Source: Ignavibacteriota bacterium
Lineage (GTDB): Bacteria; Bacteroidota; Ignavibacteria; Palsa-1295
Reading direction: 5' to 3'
Length of the DNA stretch: 64,000 nucleotides
Assembly (NCBI GenBank): GCA_003151825.1
Contig: PLYO01000013.1
Coordinates: forward strand, 33,161-97,160
Positions 55,111 to 63,115 of the stretch are shown here, one piece after another. The position numbers were made by a program, and so were the translations under genes. How positions within the stretch are numbered: position 1 is the stretch's first letter; each line of letters starts with the position of its first letter. The notes below the pieces were generated by a model. The model had not been told where the DNA came from, ran no database searches, and worked only from the letters and a program-made list of their open reading frames with translations.

Positions 55111-55674
55111 ATGAAGCGCACGATCCGTCCAATAACACTCGCGCTGATTTTCGCGCTCACCGTTTCCGGCTGCTCGCCGCAACTCGGCGAGGGCTGGCTT
55201 GGCAATGCCGATCAGGCTACCCACGATGGATATGGCGTGTGGGTGCGAGTGACATTGCGCTTCAGCTTGCCGAACGAAAAACAATATGAAGGCGAGCTTC
55301 TCGCGGTTTCTAACGATTCTCTTTATCTGATCGATGTATCCCGGCGATCGTTCGAAGTTGTTGCGCGGCAGGATATTGACGAGGTTGTAGGTAACACGTA
55401 TGACCGTGGTGGATACGGAGTGTTTGCGGGTGAAGCGATTCTGGGAATTCTTCTCTCGCCCTTCACTTCAGGTTTCTATTTTTTCATCGTAGCACCGCTT
55501 TATATCATCTCTGCCATTGGTGCAAGCATCGTAGCCAGCCGCATCTCTCGCATTTCGTACGACGGCGATGGAGAGGATTGGCACGAACTAAGTATCTATG
55601 CCCGCTTCCCGACCGGCCTGCCGCCGACCTATTATCGCGCTAATCCTAAGACGAAGTCCATGGTGCCGAATTAG
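55111..55674 (+). CDS. small lipoprotein of unknown function
   Basis: 187 residues. Lipoprotein signal with lipobox VSGC (Cys21). Residues 45-105 (VRVTLRFSLPNEKQYEGELL, then DSLYLIDVSRRSFEVVARQD) form a small SH3-like beta domain; a strong membrane segment follows (about 112-148, FAGEAILGILLSPFTSGFYF). Probably translated with the preceding lipoprotein gene. Confidence 0.68.
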   Translation: MKRTIRPITLALIFALTVSGCSPQLGEGWLGNADQATHDGYGVWVRVTLRFSLPNEKQYEGELLAVSNDSLYLIDVSRRSFEVVARQDIDEVVGNTYDRGGYGVFAGEAILGILLSPFTSGFYFFIVAPLYIISAIGASIVASRISRISYDGDGEDWHELSIYARFPTGLPPTYYRANPKTKSMVPN

Positions 55675-55692
55675 CCCCAGGAAACGAGCCTA

Positions 55693-55729
55693 AACTCTTT
55701 ACTCGTTACTCATCCACTCGTTACTCTTC
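55693..55729. repeat. 7-base repeat (ACTCGTT / ACTCTTT) directly before yidD
   Basis: ACTCTTT-ACTCGTT-ACTCATCC-ACTCGTT-ACTCTTC, ending one base before the yidD ATG, where a ribosome-binding site would be. A similar block precedes the TIR gene (61349-61382). Confidence 0.85.
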
Positions 55730-55730
55730 A

Positions 55731-55940
55731 ATGCGCTCTATTTTCATCTTTTTTATCCGTCTTTACCAGCGGCTTCTTTCGCCGCTGTTTCCGGCCGCAT
55801 GCCGGTTTACGCCAACGTGTTCGGAATACATGGCGCAGGCGGTTTCAAAGTATGGAATTATTCAAGGCGTGGTGCTCGGTCTGAAACGAATTAGCAAATG
55901 TCATCCCTTTCATAAAGGGGGATTCGATCCGGTCCCATGA
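55731..55940 (+). CDS. yidD: membrane protein insertion efficiency factor YidD
   Basis: 69 residues. The family signature RLYQRLLSPLFPAACRFTPT-CSEY and the end ISKCHPFHKGGFDPVP are complete. YidD is a small inner-membrane-associated protein that assists YidC insertion. Its stop overlaps the next gene by four bases (ATGA). Confidence 0.97.
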   Translation: MRSIFIFFIRLYQRLLSPLFPAACRFTPTCSEYMAQAVSKYGIIQGVVLGLKRISKCHPFHKGGFDPVP

Positions 55941-56200
55941 TTTCTTCCAAAGCAATCAATTGGATGAATGTAGCGGCAGTGCTGTTGCTCGCCATCTATA
56001 TCGCCATCGCCGCGCTGCATCTTTTTCGGTACGACGATAGCTGGATTGGCTTTGGCATTATTGCGGTTGCCGCTTCGCTTTCGATCGTTTCAGCATTCGC
56101 GCGGCTTCGGCGGCGTACTGAGCGCAAGCGCGCCATAAAATCCACGCAAGCTTCGTTGCTCAAGCATCTATGGGAACTTCGGCACCGGCGGGAGTGGTAA
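55937..56200 (+). CDS. small membrane protein of unknown function
   Basis: 87 residues with two membrane segments (about 10-28 and 37-55) and a basic cytoplasmic tail (RLRRRTERKRAIKSTQASLL). Translation is coupled to yidD by an ATGA overlap. No family recognised. Confidence 0.6.
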   Translation: MISSKAINWMNVAAVLLLAIYIAIAALHLFRYDDSWIGFGIIAVAASLSIVSAFARLRRRTERKRAIKSTQASLLKHLWELRHRREW

Positions 56201-56203
56201 CGC

Positions 56204-56791
56204 TCAGTGGTACGCCGCGCGCACAAGGCTGTCGAGCACACGTTCCGTCGCATAGCCTTCCGAGTAAGCCATGATCGTCCCGTTTGGCTTGATAATAAAG
56301 GTTTCCGGCCACCCGATGTTGTTGTCCGCAAGTTGGACATATTGGATGTTTGCTAATTTCGCGCTATCGACGACGATCTGCACCTTGATTTTATTTAAGG
56401 TATCATAAGCATAAGCCGCCTGGAACGTATTCTCCACGACCGTCACGATGCCCACGCTGTCGCCCAAATCCTTTTGCACCGAATCCAATGCGCTTTCTTC
56501 GGATGCTGTCGTATCATTGTTCGTGGCCCAAAACGACAGCAGCATCGGCTTGCCGGAATCGCCGTAGGAGGACATAGCGCGAATAACCCCATTCGAGTCC
56601 TTCCATTTAATATCGACGCCCGTCCACGAACCGACGGTGCCGTAGTTTTCCAGCGCGTAAATGCCGGAGACATTTCCAATATGAGCAGCATCGGCGTTCG
56701 TAAAACTCGTGTTCGGATTTGGCACCGTCGTTGACGAGCAGCCGGCGGCGATGACGAGAAGTGAAAGGAAGAAGAGATTGCGTGGTTTCAT
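56204..56791 (-). CDS. thioredoxin-fold lipoprotein lacking the CxxC motif
   Basis: 195 residues from the ATG at 56791. Lipoprotein signal NLFFLSLLVIAAGC (Cys18). The rest follows the TlpA/ResA pattern: GKPMLLSFWATNNDTTASEE, VQKDLGDSVGIVTVVENTFQ, and the cis-Pro region NIGWPETFIIKPNGTIMAYS. The position after FWAT where redox members have W-C-x-x-C reads NNDTT, so the catalytic cysteines are missing. It may act as a chaperone-like or binding protein. Convergent with the YidD-linked gene. Confidence 0.8.
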   Translation of the reverse strand: MKPRNLFFLSLLVIAAGCSSTTVPNPNTSFTNADAAHIGNVSGIYALENYGTVGSWTGVDIKWKDSNGVIRAMSSYGDSGKPMLLSFWATNNDTTASEESALDSVQKDLGDSVGIVTVVENTFQAAYAYDTLNKIKVQIVVDSAKLANIQYVQLADNNIGWPETFIIKPNGTIMAYSEGYATERVLDSLVRAAYH

Positions 56792-56870
56792 AAGTTGTGT
56801 AAGAGAAATGAACTTGAATGAAAAGATATATCGCAAACTAAAGTTCGCGCTACACACTTTAGCACCTTCC

Positions 56871-58304
56871 ATGCCGCTCACTCTTTTTCACGATACGATC
56901 GTCGCCATAAGCACCGCCGAGGGCCGGGCCGCGCTTTCCATCGTCCGGATTTCGGGCGCGGACGCAATCGAGATCGTATCGAAAATCGTGAGCGAGCCGG
57001 AAGCGCTATGGGTTGCGAGGACTGGGAGCTCGGTTTATACTCAGATTCAACCACCCCCCGTCCCCCTCCTTGAAAAGGAGGGGGTGAATAACGGGAACCC
57101 CCTCCTTTTCAAGGGGGGGGCGAATAATGGGAACCCCCTCCTTTTCAAGGAGGGGGCGAATAATGGGAACCCCCTCCTTTTCAAGGAGGGGGCAGGGGGT
57201 GGTTACATCGATGATGTCGTCATCCACATTTTCCGCGCGCCGCGTTCTTTCACGGGCGAGGATTTGTGCGAAATCACCACACACGGCTCGCCGGTAATTG
57301 TCCGCCAAGTGCTTGCCGTGCTTATTGCGCATGGCGCTCGCGAGGCCGAGCCGGGGGAATTTTCTCGCCGCGCGTTTTTCAATGGCAAAATCGGAATCGA
57401 GGATGCCGAACTGATTTCCATCAAGGCCAATGCCGTCAGCGAGCGCGAACTGCGCGGTGCCGAGCTTGCGGTGCATGAGAAGTTCGAGCGGCTGCGAAGT
57501 GCGTATGATAAGCTCATTGCCTTGATAGCATTGGTCGATGGCGAGATCGACTTCGGCGATTCGGATGAGATTGAAATCAAAGATTTTTCTTTTCGGGTCG
57601 AGGAAGTTGTTCATACACTCAATACACTCCGGCGCGATAGCGCCAATCGCCGCGAGAATGCCAGCTACTTTACGGTCGCGCTAATCGGCCCGCCAAATGT
57701 CGGCAAGAGCAGCATTTTCAATGCCCTGCTCAATTTCGAGCGCAGCATCGTAAGCGAAACACCTGGCACGACGCGCGATTATGTCGAAGCGTTTATCGAG
57801 GTGGATGGATTTCGCGTGAAGCTGATTGACACGGCGGGCGTTCGGGAAACCGAGGCATCGCTTGAAGCGCGTGGTATCGCGCTTGGCTCCGATGCAGCTC
57901 GCCACGCCGATATTTCGCTTCGAGTCACGGAGCCTTCGGACCGCTCGCCTCAAGTGACAAATGGGAGCGTCCTTCTTCATAATAAAACCGATTTGGATGG
58001 ATGGAAAGAGTCTCTTCATATTTCGGCCCTGACGGGACAAGGAATCGAAGACCTTCACCAATGGCTCGCCGACGAACTCAGAGTGCGTTCGTCGGAGTTT
58101 AATCAAATGAGTCTCAGCGACGCAGAGAAGGTCAAGCTCGAAGCGGTAATAAAAAGATTAGAAACATTGAATACCGAATTGGAGACAGCCTTGCTCGCAG
58201 AAGAATTGCGAAGTTCGGCTTTTGAACTGGCAAATTTGCTTGGAAAGAACGTCGGTGAAGATAGTATTAACTATATTTTCTCTAAAATGTGCATAGGAAA
58301 ATAA
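56871..58304 (+). CDS. mnmE: tRNA modification GTPase MnmE, with palindrome insertion
   Basis: 477 residues from the ATG at 56871. With MnmG it installs the cmnm5 group on U34 of tRNA. The N-terminal formyl-THF domain begins HDTIVAISTAEGRAALSIVR; G-domain motifs are GPPNVGKSS (G1, about 274), DTAGVRE (G3) and NKTDL (G4); the C-terminus has the catalytic Cys in MCIGK. Residues about 60-111 are an extra insertion encoded by tandem palindromes (LLFKEG repeated), in the loop before DDVVIHIFRAPRSFTGEDL. The frame is intact and the essential motifs are unaffected, so it may still function. mnmG follows 33 bases downstream. Confidence 0.95.
   Translation: MPLTLFHDTIVAISTAEGRAALSIVRISGADAIEIVSKIVSEPEALWVARTGSSVYTQIQPPPVPLLEKEGVNNGNPLLFKGGANNGNPLLFKEGANNGNPLLFKEGAGGGYIDDVVIHIFRAPRSFTGEDLCEITTHGSPVIVRQVLAVLIAHGAREAEPGEFSRRAFFNGKIGIEDAELISIKANAVSERELRGAELAVHEKFERLRSAYDKLIALIALVDGEIDFGDSDEIEIKDFSFRVEEVVHTLNTLRRDSANRRENASYFTVALIGPPNVGKSSIFNALLNFERSIVSETPGTTRDYVEAFIEVDGFRVKLIDTAGVRETEASLEARGIALGSDAARHADISLRVTEPSDRSPQVTNGSVLLHNKTDLDGWKESLHISALTGQGIEDLHQWLADELRVRSSEFNQMSLSDAEKVKLEAVIKRLETLNTELETALLAEELRSSAFELANLLGKNVGEDSINYIFSKMCIGK
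57049..57204. repeat. in-frame tandem palindrome array inside mnmE
   Basis: Outer arms AACCACCCCC (57049) and GGGGGTGGTT (57195) enclose four 23-base palindromes CCCCCTCCTT...AAGGAGGGGG at 57062, 57098, 57134 and 57170, spaced exactly 36 bases (12 codons). The spacer is GGGTGAATAACGGGAA or a near copy. Expansion by whole codons kept mnmE open. Confidence 0.92.
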
Positions 58305-58309
58305 ACTTT

Positions 58310-58332
58310 TCATAATTCATACTTCATAATTA
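58310..58332. repeat. 7-base repeat (CATAATT / CATACTT) before mnmG
   Basis: CATAATT-CATACTT-CATAATT, ending about five bases before the mnmG ATG. Confidence 0.7.
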
Positions 58333-58337
58333 TCTAA

Positions 58338-60182
58338 ATGTTCCACGTGGAACACTTTGCAGACATATTGGTAATTGGCGGCGGACATGCCGGAATCGAA
58401 GCCGCGAATGCAGCCCATAAAATGGGGCTGAAGGTTCGGCTCGTATCGATGTCAGCCGAAAAAGTAGGGACGCTATCCTGCAACCCGGCCGTGGGAGGTA
58501 CGGCAAAGGGGCAGGTGGTCAAGGAGATCGATGCACTTGGCGGGCTGATGGGTGAAATCACCGACGAGTGCTCACTTCAATTCCGAATGCTGAATAAATC
58601 AAAAGGCCCGGCGGTGTGGTCGCCAAGAAGCCAGGTGAGCCGCAGCCGTTATCCTGTCATCGCTCAAAGAAAGCTTCGTGAGCTTGATCCCGACATAATT
58701 TTTGAAGGAGCAGTCGAGAAAATCTGGATTGAAAATAATAAGGCTGTTGGAGTGATTCTAAACTCCGGTGAAAGACTCAGGGCCAATGCTGTAATCGTCT
58801 GCGCCGGGACATTCCTGAATGGGGTAATGCACACCGGGCTTGACCAATCTTCTGGCGGAAGATTTGGCGAACAATCAGCAACCTTAAAAACGGAGCCGGA
58901 AGGTGCGCTGGTTTTACATTCTGCGCGGCTAAAAACTGGCACGCCACCCCGTGTTTCGTTGATGTCTATTGATTTCAGCAATCTTGAAGAGCAAAAAGGC
59001 GATGAGAACATCATTCCTTTCTCTTCAAGGACGGTGAGGCTGTTAACCAACACAATCTCATGCTGGCTGACCCATACGTCCCATAGGACTCATGCCATAT
59101 TAGCCACCGGCTTTGATCGATCCCCCATGTTTACCGGACGAATTCAAGGGAAAGGACCACGATATTGCCCTTCTATCGAGGATAAGATCGTTCGTTTTGC
59201 AGAAAAAAGCGAGCACCATGTTTTCCTTGAACCCGAGGAAAAAGAAGGTGATGTGGTTTATGTCAATGGCTTCTCCACCAGCCTTCCAGCAGATGTTCAG
59301 CTTGACGCGCTTCGAACGTTGCCTGGCCTCGAAAATGTCGAAATGCTTCGTCCAGGATACGCCGTTGAATATGATTACTTTCCGGCATATCAGCTGCATC
59401 ATACGCTTGAAAGCAAATCAATTGAAGGTCTTTACTTCGCCGGGCAGGTAAATGGCACTTCGGGTTATGAAGAAGCGGCAGCTCAGGGAATCGTCGCCGG
59501 AATCAACGCTGCCTCAAAGCTGATTGGCAAGCCAGAATTTGTGCTGCGCCGGGATGAAGCCTATATCGGCGTTATGGTCGATGATCTAATCAACAAAATA
59601 CAAGAAGAGCCTTACCGGCTCTTCACGTCGAGCGCCGAGCATAGGCTCTTATTACGTCAGGACAATGCCGATCTCAGGCTTTCAGAAAAAGCTTTTGCTT
59701 ATGGCTTAATTTCAGAATCCGAAAGGAGAATGGTTCGAGAGAAGCAGCATCTTATTAAAAAAGCTTTGGATTGGGCTGAAACAGAGCGGGTAGTTGTCAG
59801 CACAAATCCGCTTGTTCGGGATTCGGTGAAAAATCGTATAAAATCGAAAAACGGCTTATTTCAGCATTATTTGGCCGAAAGCAATGATTCCGATCTGAGG
59901 ATGAAGCTCATTGAAAGGCCCGATATTTTCGAAATTGTCGAAACGGAAATTGCTTACGAAGGATATGTCAAACGACATCAGCAGCAAATTACGCGCTTGA
60001 GCGAGAGTGAATCGACCGAAATTCCCCATACATTTGATTTCGCACTCCTTTCATCAGTCAGCAAAGAGGCAAGCGAGGTGCTATCGAAAGTTAGGCCGAG
60101 AACGATCGGACAAGCTACGCGGCTTGCGGGAGTCACTCCTTCCGATGCGTCTATTTTAATGGCAGCTGTTAGGAGGGGATGA
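58338..60182 (+). CDS. mnmG: tRNA uridine-5-carboxymethylaminomethyl modification enzyme MnmG
   Basis: 614 residues. FAD enzyme that works with MnmE. Motifs: FAD-binding [20 protein letters not shown] (about 12-31), [36 protein letters not shown] replacing the usual GDxPxxxLS region, and [20 protein letters not shown]. The first residues MFHVEHF are encoded by a parS-like palindrome. The C-terminal domain ends [13 protein letters not shown]. Usual length is about 620-630. Confidence 0.97.
   Translation: MFHVEHFADILVIGGGHAGIEAANAAHKMGLKVRLVSMSAEKVGTLSCNPAVGGTAKGQVVKEIDALGGLMGEITDECSLQFRMLNKSKGPAVWSPRSQVSRSRYPVIAQRKLRELDPDIIFEGAVEKIWIENNKAVGVILNSGERLRANAVIVCAGTFLNGVMHTGLDQSSGGRFGEQSATLKTEPEGALVLHSARLKTGTPPRVSLMSIDFSNLEEQKGDENIIPFSSRTVRLLTNTISCWLTHTSHRTHAILATGFDRSPMFTGRIQGKGPRYCPSIEDKIVRFAEKSEHHVFLEPEEKEGDVVYVNGFSTSLPADVQLDALRTLPGLENVEMLRPGYAVEYDYFPAYQLHHTLESKSIEGLYFAGQVNGTSGYEEAAAQGIVAGINAASKLIGKPEFVLRRDEAYIGVMVDDLINKIQEEPYRLFTSSAEHRLLLRQDNADLRLSEKAFAYGLISESERRMVREKQHLIKKALDWAETERVVVSTNPLVRDSVKNRIKSKNGLFQHYLAESNDSDLRMKLIERPDIFEIVETEIAYEGYVKRHQQQITRLSESESTEIPHTFDFALLSSVSKEASEVLSKVRPRTIGQATRLAGVTPSDASILMAAVRRG
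58339..58354. promoter_or_regulatory. parS-like site at the start of mnmG
   Basis: TGTTCCACGTGGAACA, a perfect 16-base palindrome matching the ParB-binding consensus TGTTTCACGTGAAACA at 14 of 16 positions. It is inside the first codons of mnmG. Confidence 0.85.
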
Positions 60183-60191
60183 ATAAATACA

Positions 60192-60207
60192 TGTTCCACG
60201 TGGAATA
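60192..60207. promoter_or_regulatory. second parS-like site after mnmG
   Basis: TGTTCCACGTGGAATA, one change from the first copy, ten bases after the mnmG stop. Two copies flanking one gene, 1.8 kb apart, support a true parS cluster. Confidence 0.8.
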
Positions 60208-60213
60208 ATAGAG

Positions 60214-60243
60214 CAATTATGAATTATGAATGATGAATTATGA
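60214..60243. repeat. 7-base repeat (ATTATGA) before murQ
   Basis: ATTATGA-ATTATGA-ATGATGA-ATTATGA, 28 bases before the murQ ATG. Confidence 0.8.
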
Positions 60244-60270
60244 CAATCTTATCAATTATATTATATAGAA

Positions 60271-61197
60271 ATGAATAAACTTTTCGATGAAATAGAATCT
60301 CTGGCTACCGAACAGCGAAACCCAGCATCTTCAACTTTGGATGAGATGGCGACTTCGGAAATTCTTCGTCTCATCAATTCGGAGGATGCGAAAGTTGCGG
60401 GTGCGGTTCGAGCGGAAATTCCGTACATCGCGCGGGTTGTCGATGAACTTGTCGCTCGATTCAAAAACGGTGGACGGCTTTTCTATGTCGGAGCGGGCAC
60501 GAGTGGCAGGATGGGAATCATCGATGCCGCAGAATGTCCACCCACATTCGGGACGCCGCGGGATCTTGTGCAAGCCATCATCGCGGGAGGAAAAGAAGCG
60601 GTCTTCCAATCGCAGGAGGGTGCGGAGGATAAGCCGGAAAATGGAGCAAAAGAAATCGCCCTGCGTGGCGTGAAAGCAAGTGATATGGTCATCGGCATTG
60701 CCGCAAGCAAGCGTACGCCCTTCGTGCTTGGCGCGCTTGAAAAATCTTATTCCATTGGAGCATTTACTGTTCTTCTTACAACGAATCCACGGGAATCTAT
60801 TTCGTATCCACTTCTTAATGAGACGATCTGTCCGGTCGTTGGGCCGGAAGTGCTGATGGGTTCCACGCGCATGAAATCCGCGCTTGCGCAGAAGATGGTG
60901 CTCACGATGATTACGACAACCGCGATGGTGCGGCTCGGAAAAGTCTATGAGAACATGATGGTCGATCTTCAGCTTACCAACAAAAAGCTCGAAGAGCGCG
61001 CCAAGCGAATTATTATGATTGCAACGGGCTGTGAGTACGACCGAGCAGTGGAACTTCTGAAGGAATGCGGCGGAAGCGTGAAGACTGCGATCGTCATGCA
61101 GATCGGGAACTGTTCCAAAGAAGAGGCGGTACGATTGCTGGCGGAGTCGGATGGATTTGTGAAGCGAGCGATAGGGAAATTGCCTGAACCGGGATGA
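60271..61197 (+). CDS. murQ: N-acetylmuramic acid 6-phosphate etherase
   Basis: 308 residues. MurQ removes the lactyl group from MurNAc-6P in peptidoglycan recycling. SIS-fold signature LFYVGAGTSGRMGIIDAAEC is at 70-89 with the active-site glutamates E88 (AAECPP) and E119 (GAEDKP). QRNPASSTLDEMATSEILRL at the start and CEYDRAVELLKECGGSVKTA near the end match the family. Cytoplasmic. Standing between mnmG and TIR genes in the same direction. Confidence 0.96.
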   Translation: MNKLFDEIESLATEQRNPASSTLDEMATSEILRLINSEDAKVAGAVRAEIPYIARVVDELVARFKNGGRLFYVGAGTSGRMGIIDAAECPPTFGTPRDLVQAIIAGGKEAVFQSQEGAEDKPENGAKEIALRGVKASDMVIGIAASKRTPFVLGALEKSYSIGAFTVLLTTNPRESISYPLLNETICPVVGPEVLMGSTRMKSALAQKMVLTMITTTAMVRLGKVYENMMVDLQLTNKKLEERAKRIIMIATGCEYDRAVELLKECGGSVKTAIVMQIGNCSKEEAVRLLAESDGFVKRAIGKLPEPG

Positions 61198-61227
61198 CAC
61201 GGATGATGCGGATTACGCTGATGGATT

Positions 61228-61337
61228 CGTAGGGACGTGCTGTGCACGTCCTTTTGTCATCGTGAAACGGTTGTGATTTTCAGAGAGAGGACATGTGCAA
61301 CGAGAGGGCGGGCGGACGTGCGCAGCACGTCCCTACG
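61228..61337. repeat. inverted pair of GGACGTGC/GCACGTCC hairpins
   Basis: CGTAGGGACGTGC-tgt-GCACGTCC at 61228-61251 and the inverse GGACGTGC-gca-GCACGTCCCTACG at 61313-61337. Each half is a hairpin and the two halves pair with each other. It lies in the 190-base gap between murQ and the TIR genes; nothing else is seen there. Confidence 0.82.
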
Positions 61338-61348
61338 GCAACGAATCG

Positions 61349-61382
61349 CTACTCGTTCCTCGTTACGCATCCACTCGTTACT
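61349..61382. repeat. 7-base repeat (ACTCGTT) before the TIR gene
   Basis: ACTCGTT-CCTCGTT-ACGCATCC-ACTCGTT-ACTG, ending six bases before the ATG. It is nearly the same sequence as the block before yidD. Confidence 0.82.
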
Positions 61383-61387
61383 GAAAA

Positions 61388-63115
61388 ATGTCTGACATCT
61401 TCATCTCCTACTCCTCGAAAGACCGCGCGCAGGCCGATCAACTGATCCAGCTGCTCGGCTCGGCTGGCCTTTCTGTGTGGATCGATAAATCCGGCATCGA
61501 GGCGGCTACAAGCTGGTCGAAGGAGATCGTGCAGGCGATAAATGAGTGCAAGGCGTTCGTCGTGTTGCTCTCGCCGAACTCGCTGTTATCGAATAATGTG
61601 ATAAAGGAGGTTTCGCTGGCGTCCGAAAAGCGGAAAAAGATTCTGCCGCTTGATCTTGAGCCGGTTCAGCTCACCGAAGACTTCGAATACCAGTTAGCCG
61701 GACTCCAACATGCCTCGATGACGAATATCGATGCTGTTATCCGTGCATTAGCCAAACTTGGCCTTGAAGCCACCGGCGCGCCACAGCCGCCGAAGATCGT
61801 AAAAGAGACGGATGCGCGCAAATCGCTCATGATCCTTCCCTTCGAAGACCTCTCGCCAACGGGCGATAACGGATGGTTTGCCGATGGCATCGTGAGCGAA
61901 CTCATTTCGGCGCTTTCGAACGTGAAGGCACTTCGTACGATGGACGCGCAAACGACGAAGGAGTTCAAGGGCTTCAAAGGTCACCTCACTACCTATGCGA
62001 GTGAGATGAAGATTCGATACTTCGTGCAAGGGGATGTCCGTAAATTCGGGGACCAGATAAAAATTAGCTCACGGCTGCTCGACATCGAAACCGGAGATCA
62101 CCTTTGGCAGGACTCCATGAAGGGGACGATGGATAACATCTTCGATCTCCAGGAACAAGTCGCGAAGAAGGTTCTGGATGGCTTGAAGGTACATCTTACG
62201 AGCGCGGAATTCAAGAAGCTTGAACAGCGTACCACTGATAATATCGAGGCTTATGAATTGTACATGCGCGCCCGCGAACAATATGATCTTCTGCGAAAAG
62301 TGGGTCACGAACAGGCCGTCGCATTATTACGGCAAGCTATCGCCCTTGACCCTTCCTTCGTGGCCGCCTACCGGCTTCTTGCGCAAGCTCTGGTCCAAAT
62401 CTCCCGGATCTATGACACGGATAACACCCGAGCCGTTGAGGCCGAGGGCTATGCCGAGCAAGCTCTCCGTCTCGATCCGGATATGCATGAAATATACTAT
62501 ACCCTCGCAAATATTTACGGTAAGCTACATAAAATGGAGATGGCGAAGACCGCTGCATTGGAGGCCGTCCGCCGGGCACCGCACGATCCACAAAGCCACT
62601 TTAGTCTTGCCTATTACTACGTTGACATCGGAGAACCCAATGAGGCTATTGCTCCACTCGAAGAAGCGCTTCGGCTCGACCCGGAGTTCAAATTGGCCTA
62701 CTGGCTCTATCAACGAGCCCACTGGAGAGCGGGCGGCGCGCTTGCTCGCAGATCGGCGGCGGAACGGGCGTTGCCGGTGTTTACCCGCTGGGTGAACCTT
62801 CATCCGGACGATGAAACAGCAAGAGTATGGTTCGCTTATTTGCTCCAGTTTGCCGGTCGAAATGAGGATGCCATCACGGTGCTGCTCCCTCTGCGCGACA
62901 GAAAAAACCTCGATGCGCGCTCCTCCTATAACTTGGCATGTCTCCATGCTAATCAAGGCTTGTTCGAGGATGCGATGCAGTTTCTCACAGCCGCGATTTC
63001 TGCTGGCTTTGCAAATTATGGCGTGCTTGTCTCCGATGAAGATCTCGATCCATTGAGGGAACGAAATGATTTTCGGCTATTAGTGAAGAAGTTGGAGGCA
63101 AAGCTGAATGCCTGA
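61388..63115 (+). CDS. TIR / TolB-like / TPR protein, copy 1
   Basis: 575 residues. Residues 1-130 are a bacterial TIR domain (DIFISYSSKDRAQADQLIQL, VWIDKSGIEAATSWSKEI, VVLLSPNSLLSNNVIKEVSL); E46 lies where plant TIRs carry the NADase glutamate. Residues 145-275 match the TolB-like N-terminal domain usually coupled to class III cyclases and TPRs (SLMILPFEDLSPTGDNGWFA, YFVQGDVRKFGDQIKISSRL). From about 280 come at least five TPR-like helical pairs (EAYELYMRAREQYDLLRKVG, HDPQSHFSLAYYYVDIGEPN). Probably a cytoplasmic sensor or effector; an anti-phage or stress-signalling role is inferred. The second copy starts eight bases before its stop. Confidence 0.85.
   Translation: MSDIFISYSSKDRAQADQLIQLLGSAGLSVWIDKSGIEAATSWSKEIVQAINECKAFVVLLSPNSLLSNNVIKEVSLASEKRKKILPLDLEPVQLTEDFEYQLAGLQHASMTNIDAVIRALAKLGLEATGAPQPPKIVKETDARKSLMILPFEDLSPTGDNGWFADGIVSELISALSNVKALRTMDAQTTKEFKGFKGHLTTYASEMKIRYFVQGDVRKFGDQIKISSRLLDIETGDHLWQDSMKGTMDNIFDLQEQVAKKVLDGLKVHLTSAEFKKLEQRTTDNIEAYELYMRAREQYDLLRKVGHEQAVALLRQAIALDPSFVAAYRLLAQALVQISRIYDTDNTRAVEAEGYAEQALRLDPDMHEIYYTLANIYGKLHKMEMAKTAALEAVRRAPHDPQSHFSLAYYYVDIGEPNEAIAPLEEALRLDPEFKLAYWLYQRAHWRAGGALARRSAAERALPVFTRWVNLHPDDETARVWFAYLLQFAGRNEDAITVLLPLRDRKNLDARSSYNLACLHANQGLFEDAMQFLTAAISAGFANYGVLVSDEDLDPLRERNDFRLLVKKLEAKLNA

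Noticed and set aside
57049..57204. CRISPR-like spacing of 36-base repeats
   Set aside because: The units are tandem palindromes with no unique spacers, lie inside the mnmE frame and no cas gene is near.
57006..57614. Minus-strand frame with LLEKEGV repeats
   Set aside because: It is the complement of the palindrome array inside mnmE; palindromes read similarly on both strands.
52700..61200. Replication origin (oriC)
   Set aside because: The genes and parS sites are origin-type, but I see no dnaA gene and no cluster of DnaA boxes in the gaps.
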